Assembly (NCBI GenBank): GCA_944389295.1
Contig: CALXLV010000016.1
Span: 57,516-121,515, forward strand
Length of the DNA: 64,000 bases
Origin: an uncultured Spirochaetaceae bacterium
GTDB taxonomy: Bacteria > Spirochaetota > Spirochaetia > Sphaerochaetales > Sphaerochaetaceae
Direction: 5' to 3'
Below the pieces are notes generated by a model. It saw nothing but the letters and a program-made list of their open reading frames with translations. It was not told where the DNA came from and did no database searches. Below are positions 9,224-18,542 of the stretch, one piece after another. The stretch's first letter is position 1. The number at the start of each line of letters is the position of its first letter. The position numbers were made by a program, and so were the translations under genes.

Positions 9224-9744
9224 TACGCCTGACAGCGTTCCTGGGAAATCCGGGGAAAGAGTACAGGGATACGAGGCACAACGCAGGCTTTCTCCTCGCA
9301 GACTACCTCTATCCCTCCGCGTCATGGCAGCTGAAATTCCACTCGGCATACACCGAGAGCGGCGGGATGAGGATAATCAAGCCGATGACGATGATGAACC
9401 TCTCGGGAACGGCTCTCTCCGAAGCTGCATCGTTTTATAAGCTGAAAGCCGAAGAAATCCTTGTCGTGCATGACGACCTTGAGCTCCCCTTCGGCACGGC
9501 AAAGCTGCAGAGAGGAGGAGGTCTTCAGGGACACAACGGACTGAGGAGCATAAAGGAAAGGCTCGGCAGCGGTGATTTCATGCGGCTGAGGATAGGAATA
9601 GGCAGACCACGCCACGGCGATGTCAGGCTCTACGTCACCTCCCCTTTCACGAAGGAAGAGAAGGAGATGCTTCCGATGCTTTTCGGAAAGATTGAGAAAA
9701 TGCTCGCCGACCCTGAGAAAGAGACTTCCATATCAATTTCCTGA
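9220..9744 (+). CDS. pth: Peptidyl-tRNA hydrolase
   Basis: Releases peptides from peptidyl-tRNA that has dropped off the ribosome. The 174 residues contain the catalytic histidine in DTRHNAGF, GNPGKEY at the N-terminus, KPMTMMNLSG, and HDDLELPFGTAKLQ with GHNGLRSI. It starts with GTG at 9220, overlapping the TGA of the flavoprotein gene, with an AGGAG sequence a few bases upstream. It is slightly shorter than typical Pth but has all key residues. Confidence 0.97.
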   Translation: MIRLTAFLGNPGKEYRDTRHNAGFLLADYLYPSASWQLKFHSAYTESGGMRIIKPMTMMNLSGTALSEAASFYKLKAEEILVVHDDLELPFGTAKLQRGGGLQGHNGLRSIKERLGSGDFMRLRIGIGRPRHGDVRLYVTSPFTKEEKEMLPMLFGKIEKMLADPEKETSISIS

Positions 9745-9755
9745 GCGGATCGTAC

Positions 9756-9784
9756 AAGACACAGGAACTGCATGTAAATATAAT
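9756..9784 (+). promoter_or_regulatory. Leaderless-type promoter of the araC-like gene
   Basis: AAGACA (9756-9761), 17 bases, perfect TATAAT (9779-9784), then seven bases (CCCCGGT) to the ATG at 9792. No Shine-Dalgarno sequence. Confidence 0.65.
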
Positions 9785-9791
9785 CCCCGGT

Positions 9792-10520
9792 ATGGAAAGG
9801 AGTATCAGAAAATGCCGCGGCAGAGAAATCGATGCCTACAGGCTGATGTCATTCTCCTCGCCGTTTCCTCCGCATTTCCACAACTTTCTCACAGTCGGCC
9901 TCATGCTTGACGGCAGCCGAGGTATCAACGGAAGCCACGCAAGAAAAGGCGATGTCATAATAATCCCTCCGCGATGCGCGCACTCATGCCAGTCCGAAGA
10001 GATGTTCTCATATATCTCGCTGGTATTCAGAAGCATCACTCTCCCCTATTCCTCTTTCAGAATAATACGCAATTCAGGTATTGAATCGATGGTATATAAC
10101 CTCCACATGATGATAGAATCCGGCAGGAATCCCTCTGATAAGGATATTGCTGAGCTTATATCATCAACGGCCGAAGGAAGAGAGGAGAAAGAGGCATCGA
10201 GAGCATCTCTCGCCGTCAGATACATCTCCGGCCATCTTTCGGAAAGGATGAGATTAAAGGAGATAGCGGATGCCGCAGACTGCTCCGAAGCGACGCTTTC
10301 CCGCATATTCAGGGCCGAGTACGGCATCTCGCCCGCAGGATACATAGCGTCGGAAAGAATCGGAAAGGCTATGGAACTTCTGGACGGAGGAACGACTATA
10401 GCAGAGGCAGCCTGCCGGACAGGATTCTCTGATCAGAGCCATCTTACGAAAGTATTCTCAGCGGTGACAGGCATTACTCCCGGCAGATATGCGAAGGGAA
10501 AGGAAAGAAAAGATGAATAA
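9792..10520 (+). CDS. AraC family transcriptional regulator
   Basis: A 242-residue regulator with an N-terminal cupin-like sensing domain (FPPHFHNFLTVGLMLDG, KGDVIIIPPRCAHSC). The C-terminal double helix-turn-helix reads RLKEIADAADCSEATLSRIF and then IAEAACRTGFSDQSHLTKVF. The ligand is unknown. The final codons overlap the start of the EamA exporter gene, so it probably controls that exporter. A consensus -10 box lies seven bases before the ATG. Confidence 0.93.
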   Translation: MERSIRKCRGREIDAYRLMSFSSPFPPHFHNFLTVGLMLDGSRGINGSHARKGDVIIIPPRCAHSCQSEEMFSYISLVFRSITLPYSSFRIIRNSGIESMVYNLHMMIESGRNPSDKDIAELISSTAEGREEKEASRASLAVRYISGHLSERMRLKEIADAADCSEATLSRIFRAEYGISPAGYIASERIGKAMELLDGGTTIAEAACRTGFSDQSHLTKVFSAVTGITPGRYAKGKERKDE

Positions 10521-11376
10521 AGGATATATAGCCTCTTCTGTGACGGTGCTAATATGGGGCCTCACGTTCATATCGACAAAAATTCTCCTCGGTACATTCA
10601 CGCCCGTCGAGATTCTCTTCATACGCTTCGCCATCGGCGCCGCCGTCCTCTTCGCCGCAGTCCCGAAGGCTTTCCATACAAGGGGATGGAAGGAAGAGAG
10701 ATGGTTCATCCTCGCGGGAATCGCGGGCATATTCCTCTATTACTTTCTTGAGAACGCATCGATGCTGTGGACAAGCGCATCCAACGCCGGAGTGATAGTC
10801 TCCACGGCTCCGTTCTTCACGGCTCTTCTTTCTGGAGAGAAGAAGAACGGATGGTTCTTCATCGGTTTCGCCGCCGCCATGGCGGGAATCGCGATGATGA
10901 GCTTGTCAGGCCTTACGCTCTCTCTTTCCAGCCTCGCAGGAGACTTGCTCGCACTCGGCGCCGCATTCGTATGGGCGCTCTATGCCGTTGTGACGAAGAA
11001 GATAAGCACATTCGGATACTCCTCGCTGCTCACTGCCAGACGTTCATTCCTCTACGGCCTTCTCTTCATAACTGTACCGCTGATATTCTGGAACGGTTAC
11101 GGAGAGGAGAGGGAGATTCTGACGCTCACAAATACTGTAAACCTTCTCTTCCTCGGAGCCTTCGCCTCCGCACTCTGCTTCGTGCTCTGGAGCGCTGCCG
11201 TCAGGCTTCTGGGAGCCGTCAGAACCAGCGTATTCATCTACCTTGTGCCTGCAGTCACCGTGCTCGCATCGGCCCTGATACTCGGCGAGGAGATCACCCT
11301 GATGTCAGGAGCCGGCACGCTGATAACCCTCTTAGGGCTGGTGCTCTCCGGGCGCAGAGATGGAAAAGCGCGCTGA
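10513..11376 (+). CDS. EamA (DMT superfamily) exporter
   Basis: A 287-residue membrane protein with about ten helices arranged as two EamA repeats (ASSVTVLIWGLTFISTKILL and GDLLALGAAFVWALYAVVTK). Family members export amino acids or metabolites. The ATG at 10513 (MNKGYIASS), inside the end of the AraC gene and preceded by AGGAAAG, is preferred over the one at 10489, which adds eight charged residues. Substrate unknown. Confidence 0.9.
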   Translation: MNKGYIASSVTVLIWGLTFISTKILLGTFTPVEILFIRFAIGAAVLFAAVPKAFHTRGWKEERWFILAGIAGIFLYYFLENASMLWTSASNAGVIVSTAPFFTALLSGEKKNGWFFIGFAAAMAGIAMMSLSGLTLSLSSLAGDLLALGAAFVWALYAVVTKKISTFGYSSLLTARRSFLYGLLFITVPLIFWNGYGEEREILTLTNTVNLLFLGAFASALCFVLWSAAVRLLGAVRTSVFIYLVPAVTVLASALILGEEITLMSGAGTLITLLGLVLSGRRDGKAR

Positions 11377-11391
11377 AAATATGATCAGAAC

Positions 11392-11421
11392 GCCGCATCT
11401 GTCAGGCTGCAGCGGCATTTT
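11392..11421 (+). terminator. Possible terminator after the EamA gene
   Basis: GCCGC (11392-11396) pairs with GCGGC (11412-11416), with inner CTG/CAG pairing, followed by ATTTT. The stem is short and bulged, so this is a weak call. Confidence 0.4.
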
Positions 11422-11478
11422 CCGTTAATCCGGCACGGTTTCTATGATAGGATATTATGGAAAGGAAAGAGGGTTTGA

Positions 11479-14400
11479 ATGGAAAAAAGGGATTTTAGGA
11501 TACCGCTCATAACAAGAGAGAAGATAAAGGAGAAAAAGACCGTATTTCCGACGGATGAGGGGATTGACCTCATGTACAGGGAAGCCTCAATGCTGGCGTA
11601 CAGATACAACAGCGAACTGCGGAAGGAGAACGCTGAGGGAGGCTTCATCTCTCCGGGCAAGCTCCATGCCTCGGCTGTGCTCCATCTCATATATCAGATA
11701 GTCCTCTCTGCAAGGATGGGAGACGGACAGAGCGACTTCTTCACGCGGCGCATTGCCACTGTGGCATCCAACGACCAGCTCTCGGATGCGCTCTCGTTCT
11801 ACTCGCGAACATTTCCCTCGCCCGCTCTTGAGGAAAAGCATCCGGATGCGGGAATGAGGATGGCAGAGGACATGAGAGGATTCTTCATTCATCAGGTCCT
11901 GCTGCTTAATCCCGCCCTGCTTGCGGCCTCAAGACCGTTCGTCTCGCCCGAGCAGATCGTCTACCCGCCGGAGTGCAAAGCGCTCTCGAGCATACTTTCA
12001 TCATATGTGAAGGACGATCTGAGAAACGGAAAGCCGAACACAGACGATATCTTCACGATGCTGCAACTCCCCGCGAGACTCTATCCCAACTCGCTGGAGG
12101 AGCAGATAAGATACATACTCAGGGAGTGGAGCGCATTCCTTCCCGCCTATCTGATAAGACTTCTCGAGACTTCGATGGACTATATACGCGAGGAGGAGAA
12201 GGACAGAGGCGGCACGGGCGGAGGCAGCGGGCCGACGCATGTGATAGACTACTCAGAGAGCGATCTCACGGAATACGAAGCGTTCTCAGACGACTCGAAC
12301 TGGATGCCGCGCGTCGTTATGATGGCGAAATGCACGCTCGTATGGCTCGACCAGCTCTCGAAGAAATACAAGAGGGAAATAACGAGGCTCGACCAGATTC
12401 CCGACGAGGAGCTGGACACTCTCAGAGAGAGAGGCTTCACGGCACTCTGGCTCATAGGTCTCTGGGAGAGATCCGAGGCATCGAGAAAGATAAAGAACCT
12501 CTGCGGCAACCCCGATGCGGAGGCTTCCGCATACTCTCTGAAAGACTATGAGATTTCAGGAACGATCGGGGGCTGGCCGGCTCTTGAGAACCTGCGAGCC
12601 CGATGCAGGCAGAGAGGAATAAGGCTCGCATCGGATATGGTTCCGAACCACACGGGAATAGACGGCAGCTGGGTGTATGAGCATCCCGACTACTTCATAC
12701 AGCAGGACTGGCCTCCTTTTCCGTCATACACATACAACGGCCCTGATCTCTCAAACAACCCTGATTACGAAATCAAGATCGAGGACCACTACTACGACAG
12801 GACCGATGCCGCGGTAACCTTCATGCTGAGGGACAAGAGAAGCGGGAAGGTCAGATACATCTTCCACGGCAATGACGGCACATCGATGCCCTGGAATGAT
12901 ACTGCGCAGCTCGATTACCTCAATCCTGTGACGAGAGAGGCTGTCATACAGAAGATAATCCATGTGGCGAAGAACTTCCCCATCATACGTTTCGATGCCG
13001 CGATGACCCTCGCAAAGAGGCATATACAGAGACTGTGGTATCCCAAACCGGGACACGGCGGAGACATCGCAGGAAGGGCAAGCCACGCGCTCAGCGACGA
13101 AGAGTTCAACAGACGCATTCCGCAGGAGTTCTGGCGGGAGGTCGTCGACAGGATAGCGAAGGAAGTACCTGATACGCTCCTGCTCGCGGAGGCCTTCTGG
13201 ATGATGGAGGGATACTTCGTCAGGACCCTTGGCATGCACAGGGTCTACAACTCCGCATTCATGAACATGCTCAAGAATCAGGAGAACCAGAAGTACAGGC
13301 TTGGAATAAAGAACACGCTCGTATTCGAGCCTGAGATCCTGAAAAGATATGTCAACTTCATGAACAACCCTGACGAGGAGACTGCTATCGCCCAGTTCGG
13401 CGACGGCGACAAATACTTCGCTGTATGCACTCTCCTCGCAACCCTTCCCGGCCTTCCGATGGTGGGACACGGTCAGATAGAGGGATACCATGAGAAGTAC
13501 GGAATGGAGTACAGGCGGGCCTACTACAACGAGCAGCCGAACGGATGGCTTGTGGGAGAGCATTACCGCAGGATATTCCCTCTCTTCAGGAGAAGGTATC
13601 TCTTCTCAGGAGTCGAGTGCTTCCAGCTATATGACTGCATAAACCAGAGCGGAGGCACGGAGGAGTCTGTATTCGCATTCGTGAACGGAGCCGGCTCCGA
13701 ACGCACCCTCGTGCTTGTGAACAACAGGTATGAGATGGCTGGAGGCACAATAAACGTCTCCGTTCCGAAGCTCAGGAAGGATAAGGACACAAGGACAACG
13801 GCGACGGTGCAGCTGGCGGAGAATCTCGGACTCTCATTCGGAGGAAGGAACTTCGCGCTTCTCGACTGCTTCTCCGACGGACTGACCTACATCATCCCAT
13901 CGATGCAGCTCTATGACGAGGGATTCACATTCTCGCTCAGCGGCTATGAGGCAAGAGTCTACTGGAACATCAGGGAAGTAAACGACACCGACGGAAGCTA
14001 TGAGAGACTCTGGCGGATATACGGAAGAAAGGGAATCCGCAACATCTCCAAAGCGGTGGCGCTTCTGCGTCTTGAACCTCTTTTCAAGGCGATGGAACCG
14101 CTCAGGTCCAAGGAAACGCTCTCGAACATCACGGACCTTGTGAACGGAAGGCTTTCAAAGCAGGGCGAGAGGGATCTCCTTCTTTCGATAGCGGAGTGCT
14201 ATTCGACGATTCCCGAAGTCTATGCCTCTCTGGAGGAGCCTGCAAAGGGACAGATCGGGGTGATACCCGCGGAAATAGAGCCTAAGCCGATGATAAAGCT
14301 CGTCAGGACTCTCTCATCACTCTTTGCCGGGAAGAAGGGAAAAGCGTATGCCGCATGGGCAGGAAGCGACACCTCCCTCGTGCTGACGATAGCTTCTGCG

Positions 14401-14850
14401 CTAATGCTGCATCCTTTCTCGCATGAGCTCGATATGCGCGGTGCGATGGAAGAGGCGGACAGACTTTTAGTTGATGCCTTCTTCGACTACGAGTTCAGCA
14501 GAATGGAATACAGCGATGACGAGAGAAGAGCCACCGCACATGGAGCCGCGGTGCTCGTCTCGGCAGGAAAGCTCTATCAGAAGAACATGGAGCCTCTGGA
14601 GCTATTCTCGATGATCGCGAGCGACAACGGCGTACAGGATCTTGCCCTGTGCAACGAGTATCAGGGAGAGATCTGGTACAACAAGGAGCAGATGCAGAGG
14701 ATAATGCTTCTCTCCGCGCTCTCATTCGCCCTCAATCCCAAAGCGAAGGACTTCGACAGCGACAGCTACATAAAGGTTCTTTTTGAAAAGGAAGCTGTCA
14801 GCGGATACAAGCTCAGGGAGCTTCTGGCAAAGGAAGAGAAGGAGAGCTGA
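11479..14850 (+). CDS. Large GH13 alpha-amylase family protein
   Basis: An 1123-residue protein with a GH13 barrel in its middle third. Conserved regions are DMVPNH, IIRFDAAMTL (nucleophile Asp), LLLAEAFWMMEG (acid Glu), and FMNNPDEETA in place of the usual ENHDE (third Asp kept, His replaced by Pro). About 240 N-terminal residues are helical and unassigned, as is a C-terminal part of about 250 residues. No signal peptide is visible, so it probably acts on cytoplasmic alpha-glucans. GAGGG precedes the ATG. Family is sure, but exact substrate is not. Confidence 0.9.
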   Translation: MEKRDFRIPLITREKIKEKKTVFPTDEGIDLMYREASMLAYRYNSELRKENAEGGFISPGKLHASAVLHLIYQIVLSARMGDGQSDFFTRRIATVASNDQLSDALSFYSRTFPSPALEEKHPDAGMRMAEDMRGFFIHQVLLLNPALLAASRPFVSPEQIVYPPECKALSSILSSYVKDDLRNGKPNTDDIFTMLQLPARLYPNSLEEQIRYILREWSAFLPAYLIRLLETSMDYIREEEKDRGGTGGGSGPTHVIDYSESDLTEYEAFSDDSNWMPRVVMMAKCTLVWLDQLSKKYKREITRLDQIPDEELDTLRERGFTALWLIGLWERSEASRKIKNLCGNPDAEASAYSLKDYEISGTIGGWPALENLRARCRQRGIRLASDMVPNHTGIDGSWVYEHPDYFIQQDWPPFPSYTYNGPDLSNNPDYEIKIEDHYYDRTDAAVTFMLRDKRSGKVRYIFHGNDGTSMPWNDTAQLDYLNPVTREAVIQKIIHVAKNFPIIRFDAAMTLAKRHIQRLWYPKPGHGGDIAGRASHALSDEEFNRRIPQEFWREVVDRIAKEVPDTLLLAEAFWMMEGYFVRTLGMHRVYNSAFMNMLKNQENQKYRLGIKNTLVFEPEILKRYVNFMNNPDEETAIAQFGDGDKYFAVCTLLATLPGLPMVGHGQIEGYHEKYGMEYRRAYYNEQPNGWLVGEHYRRIFPLFRRRYLFSGVECFQLYDCINQSGGTEESVFAFVNGAGSERTLVLVNNRYEMAGGTINVSVPKLRKDKDTRTTATVQLAENLGLSFGGRNFALLDCFSDGLTYIIPSMQLYDEGFTFSLSGYEARVYWNIREVNDTDGSYERLWRIYGRKGIRNISKAVALLRLEPLFKAMEPLRSKETLSNITDLVNGRLSKQGERDLLLSIAECYSTIPEVYASLEEPAKGQIGVIPAEIEPKPMIKLVRTLSSLFAGKKGKAYAAWAGSDTSLVLTIASALMLHPFSHELDMRGAMEEADRLLVDAFFDYEFSRMEYSDDERRATAHGAAVLVSAGKLYQKNMEPLELFSMIASDNGVQDLALCNEYQGEIWYNKEQMQRIMLLSALSFALNPKAKDFDSDSYIKVLFEKEAVSGYKLRELLAKEEKES

Positions 14851-14862
14851 CGGCATTCAGAC

Positions 14863-14893
14863 GGGAGGAGCAGCATAATGGCGCCCTCCTCCC
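14863..14893 (+). repeat. Inverted repeat between amylase and transporter genes
   Basis: GGGAGGAG (14863-14870) is complementary to CTCCTCCC (14886-14893), giving an 8-bp stem and 15-base loop. No T-run follows on the plus strand, so it may only partly stop transcription or protect the message end. Confidence 0.5.
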
Positions 14894-14980
14894 TGAAGAT
14901 GTGCAGTAATCAGAGCGGCAAAGCCATTCAGAGAAAGGAATTGCGGATTAATTCATACTCTGATGGGATGCTCTTCAACA

Positions 14981-15009
14981 TTGACTACCCCTTTCAGGTG
15001 CTGTATCCT
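14981..15009 (+). promoter_or_regulatory. Leaderless-type promoter of the SLC1-type transporter
   Basis: TTGACT (14981-14986), 17 bases, TATCCT (15004-15009), then six bases to the ATG at 15016. No Shine-Dalgarno sequence in the gap. Confidence 0.65.
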
Positions 15010-15015
15010 TTTCCT

Positions 15016-16263
15016 ATGAAAACGTGGATAACATACATCGCGGCGCTCCTCATGGGACTGGCTACGGCGCTGCTTTTCGGTGATTTCGCCGGAACCGCAG
15101 GCATAATGTCGGCAGTATCCTCATACCTCATAAGCCTCGGCATCTTCATCGCCGTCCCCATGGTCGTGATCACACTAGCATCGGGAACGGCATCGCTCAT
15201 GAAGGACAGAATGGGAAGAAAGACAGCCCTCTCATCGCTTCTGTGGGCAGTGGTGTCCGCCATTGTGATGGCCTTTGCAGGCGCTGCAGTATATGCCTCG
15301 AATCCGCTTTCATTCCCGGTGACAAGCACCGCAGGAAGCGCTCCGGGTGTGCTGATGTCGCACGCATCGTATATGCTCTCATCATCAGGAAGCTCCCTCT
15401 ATCCCATCACACCGTACTGGACGTTCGCGACGGCGACGCGCTTCATCCTCCCCGTGATAATCATTTCCTGGGTACTCGGCCTCTCGCTCAAGCCTTCTGC
15501 GGATATAATCAGGCCGGCATACACGGTGATGAACTCATTCTCGGAAGTGATGTTCAGGATATCGAGGACATACACTGTCTACGGTTTCTTCCTCTTCTAC
15601 GTCTCCTCTGCCTCCCTTTTCACGGGAATCTATCAGGAGAAAACTTTGTTCGCGGCTCCTGAGTTCGCGGCTCTCCTTGCTGTCTCCGTGCTTATAATGA
15701 TTCTCGCTGTGCTTCCGCTGCTCTATGCAGTATTCACAGGTTTCAGGAAAAACCCCTATAAAGTGATTTTCCGCTCAATAGGAGCGATGGCCGCCGGGCT
15801 CACCACATCGAACATTGTGGCAGTGCTTCCGATGAACGAGAGCATTGCGCGCCAGAATCTCGGAGTGCAGAAGAGGATAGCATCCACATCTGTTCCCCTT
15901 CTTGCCGTCATAGGCCACGGAGGAAGCGCGTTCATATCGGCATTGACGCTGCTATCCCTCTTCCAGGCAACCGCCGGAGAGACTCCCGGCGCCGGTGTGA
16001 TCGCAGCGGCAGCCGCAGCAGCAGCCGCGGTTTCCTTCCTCTCTTCCGCCGCAGCCGGCTCTGAGGTCGTGATGATAACTGTGCTTGTGCTGAATCTTCT
16101 CTCGATAAACCTCTACGGAGCTGAGAACGCTGTAATAGCGCTCCTGCCCGTGCTCGGCGGAATCGGAACAATGCTCGACTCGCTCATCACAGCGATGGGA
16201 AGCAGCATTGCGGCATCCTTCGTCGGAACCGACACGGACATTCCCTACAGGGACACGATCTAA
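15016..16263 (+). CDS. Divergent SLC1/DAACS-type cation symporter
   Basis: A 415-residue polytopic membrane protein resembling dicarboxylate/amino acid:cation symporters. Helices are evident from residue 3 (TWITYIAALLMGLATALLFG) onward. The HP1-like loop reads AGLTTSNIVAVLPMNES, and a following ASTSVPLLAVIGHGGSAF aligns with the NMDGT region of the family but lacks that motif, so coupling ion and substrate may differ. The ATG at 15016 is preferred over the frame start at 14878 because hydrophobic sequence and a promoter both point to it. It abuts the next membrane protein gene. Confidence 0.8.
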   Translation: MKTWITYIAALLMGLATALLFGDFAGTAGIMSAVSSYLISLGIFIAVPMVVITLASGTASLMKDRMGRKTALSSLLWAVVSAIVMAFAGAAVYASNPLSFPVTSTAGSAPGVLMSHASYMLSSSGSSLYPITPYWTFATATRFILPVIIISWVLGLSLKPSADIIRPAYTVMNSFSEVMFRISRTYTVYGFFLFYVSSASLFTGIYQEKTLFAAPEFAALLAVSVLIMILAVLPLLYAVFTGFRKNPYKVIFRSIGAMAAGLTTSNIVAVLPMNESIARQNLGVQKRIASTSVPLLAVIGHGGSAFISALTLLSLFQATAGETPGAGVIAAAAAAAAAVSFLSSAAAGSEVVMITVLVLNLLSINLYGAENAVIALLPVLGGIGTMLDSLITAMGSSIAASFVGTDTDIPYRDTI

Positions 16264-17040
16264 ATGCCGGAACGCAGAAAGAAGAAGCAGTTCTCATTCG
16301 CCATCATGCTGCAGCTCCTGATATCGATAGCATACGGAGCCATGCTCATACATATGATGGTAGTGCTTGTTCATGAGAAGGCTCCTGACTGGTTTATCTA
16401 CACGCTTATCTATCTGCCGCAGCTCGTGATAATAATATCGTCGCTTGTATTCCTCTTCATCCTGCGGCTGAGGCACAGAACGCACAGCATAGACAGTACG
16501 CTTCTTCCCCTTCTCTTCTCATTCATCGCACTTGAAGCCACGATGATACTCCCTCTCTATTCAGATATAACGGGAATAACTATTCTCTCCCCCAACGGTA
16601 TTGTGATAGTCGAGCGCTTCTCGATGCTTGCCGCGGCCATAGTATTCGTATTCGCATCGATACAGTACTATGGAACGAACGCCACGAGGCTCAGGCTCTA
16701 TCTCACGATATCCATAGCCGCGGCGCTCTATCTGGCGATAGCGACTCCGATCAACACAGGATACTCCGACTCAGCCGCCTTCACCATATTCTCATCGATA
16801 TATGATGCGTACTTCACCATCGCCCTGATCGGAATATACATCGCATCCATGCTGACATACATAGCCGCCGTGGTTAAGGACAGGGCCACACACAGCGTGA
16901 TGAGAGCCTCCGCATTCATCTTCCTGATGATAGGGAATCTTCTCTCGACAAGCACGGAGGTTATGCCATCCGTCATATCTGTCGTCATATACCTTGCCGG
17001 AATAACGATGCTCACGCTTTCGGCGAAGAACACGTTCTGA
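16264..17040 (+). CDS. Polytopic membrane protein, unknown
   Basis: A 258-residue protein with a basic N-terminus (MPERRKKKQF) and about seven or eight hydrophobic helices. I do not recognise the family. Its ATG follows the transporter's TAA without a gap and has no clear Shine-Dalgarno sequence, so translation probably depends on the upstream gene. The pairing suggests a role with the transporter, but nothing in the sequence proves it. Confidence 0.7.
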   Translation: MPERRKKKQFSFAIMLQLLISIAYGAMLIHMMVVLVHEKAPDWFIYTLIYLPQLVIIISSLVFLFILRLRHRTHSIDSTLLPLLFSFIALEATMILPLYSDITGITILSPNGIVIVERFSMLAAAIVFVFASIQYYGTNATRLRLYLTISIAAALYLAIATPINTGYSDSAAFTIFSSIYDAYFTIALIGIYIASMLTYIAAVVKDRATHSVMRASAFIFLMIGNLLSTSTEVMPSVISVVIYLAGITMLTLSAKNTF

Positions 17041-17095
17041 AGATTAAATGGAAAGCATGAGCAAGAATCATAATGCTGCATATTAATCTATTTTT
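17041..17095 (+). terminator. Possible terminator after membrane protein gene
   Basis: AGATTAA (17041-17047) pairs with TTAATCT (17083-17089), with inner GCAT/ATGC pairing, followed by ATTTTTG. AT-rich and long-looped, so low confidence. Confidence 0.35.
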
Positions 17096-17180
17096 GTGTA
17101 TGCATTGTTTTCGGATGAGGCAACTCGACGATGATTAATTGTATGGGAGTACTATCAGAAAGAGCTGTTCTTATTATCAA

Positions 17181-18165
17181 TCACAGCTGATTATCCCTGT
17201 TCTCTTTTAACCGCTTTATCTCCCTGTCAAAGTCACTGACAAGCTCTTTCATTTCTTTTTCCCTATACTTCTTAAACTCTTTTTCGGCCTTTTTGATTGC
17301 CTGTTCATGGCTTATTGAACCTGTCCCATCCAATACAGGTCTCCCGATGCTCTGCAATTGGCGGTCAAGCTGGTCTATCCAGTTTTGCATGGTCATCGGT
17401 TTTTCTTCCAGGGCCTGAAGTTCCGCATAATCAAGGAACTGCGATACTATGAGCTGCATAATCTGCAGCTCCTTCTCCGATAGATAATTTTTTGCTACAC
17501 CTACATCCTGTTTCGTGACATAGTTGCCTTTGAAGCTCGTCATCCCTACATAAGGCTTCTCTGCATCAACACGCTTATAGATGACTTCAGCGGCAGTATG
17601 CTTGTGTACAGCATAGTGCATCTTGTTCTGTACGGTTGCGAAAAACTTCCTTGTCATCTCGGCTTTCGGGTCATACAATGGCTGTTGCGTAGATATCGGT
17701 AACCTGCTGATAGAGATTCCTTTCGCTTGTCCTGATATCCCTGACACGTTGTATGAGCTCTTTAAAGTATCTCCCGCCGCCCTCTTTTAAACGATCATCA
17801 TCAAGAACAAATCCCTTGGTAATATATTCCTTTAGGATTGAGTTTGCCCATATACGAAACTGCGTGCCACGCAGAGATTTAACCCTGTAGCCAACAGAGA
17901 TTATCACGTCAAGGTTATAGAATGTAGTGTTGTATGATTTGCCATCTGCTGCAGTTGTTCGGATTTTCCGAACTACTGATTCTTCCTGCAGTTCTCCTTC
18001 TTCGAATATATGCTTTATATGCTCGCTTATATTCGACTTGCTGGATTGAAACAGTTCAACCATCTCAGCCTGTGTGAGCCATACTGTATTTTCATCAAGC
18101 CTGACGTCTATTTTTGTAAGGCCATCATCTGTCTTGTAGATTATGATCTCGGATTTATCACTCAT
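17181..18165 (-). pseudogene. rhuM-family gene broken by a frameshift
   Basis: Two minus-strand frames together give one RhuM-type protein. The first (18165 to 17671) begins MSDKSEIIIYKTDDGL, with a helix-turn-helix-like WLTQAEMVELFQSSKSNISE, and stops just after TDIYATAIV. The homologous continuation YDPKAEMTRKFFATVQNKMH lies in the next frame and runs to 17181. Joining them needs two bases more (or one fewer) near 17678-17684. The gene has a Shine-Dalgarno-like AGGAAG and is AT-richer than its neighbours, suggesting acquired DNA. RhuM proteins often sit on islands and their molecular role is unclear. A sequencing error is an alternative. Confidence 0.82.
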
Positions 18166-18494
18166 TACTTATCTTCCTAATTCTCTGTTATGCCAAATGC
18201 AAAATCTGGCATGTGATTTTCAATCAATACCGATATCCTGCATTACTAATATATTGGCATAAATGCTTAATCCGGTTCTGTTTTTCAAGAAAAGTTGGGG
18301 AATTGATATCTGATAGAAAAGATGGAGATGAACCGGATCAGTACGGATAAATAGTATTCATCCCTGTATTCATAATCCTTCCATAATAAGCAATCCTTTT
18401 AGCAGCTCTTGTCCTGTTATTGAATCATTCCAGCCTGCCGGCGGAGACAGGATGGGAGGCATGTATAAGATCGTCAAGCCTCCGCGAAGAATCG
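18166..18494. other. AT-rich gap between rhuM remnant and gpmI
   Basis: No gene seen. The part next to rhuM is AT-rich and has an inverted repeat ATGCCA (18190-18195) / TGGCAT (18207-18212) 25 bases upstream of the rhuM start. This could be an operator. The rest shows no clear signal. Confidence 0.5.
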
Positions 18495-18525
18495 AAAAAA
18501 GAGCCGCTGCATTCCACAGCGGCTC
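18495..18525 (-). terminator. Rho-independent terminator after gpmI
   Basis: On the minus strand, GAGCCGCTG, a 7-base loop, CAGCGGCTC, then six T. The 9-bp stem occupies 18501-18509 and 18517-18525, 17 bases after the gpmI stop. Confidence 0.92.
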
Positions 18526-18542
18526 CTCATCATGAGATGGTC

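Noticed and set aside
14878..15015. N-terminal extension of the SLC1-type transporter
   Set aside because: The extra 46 residues are not hydrophobic, and a promoter lies within that stretch just before the ATG at 15016.
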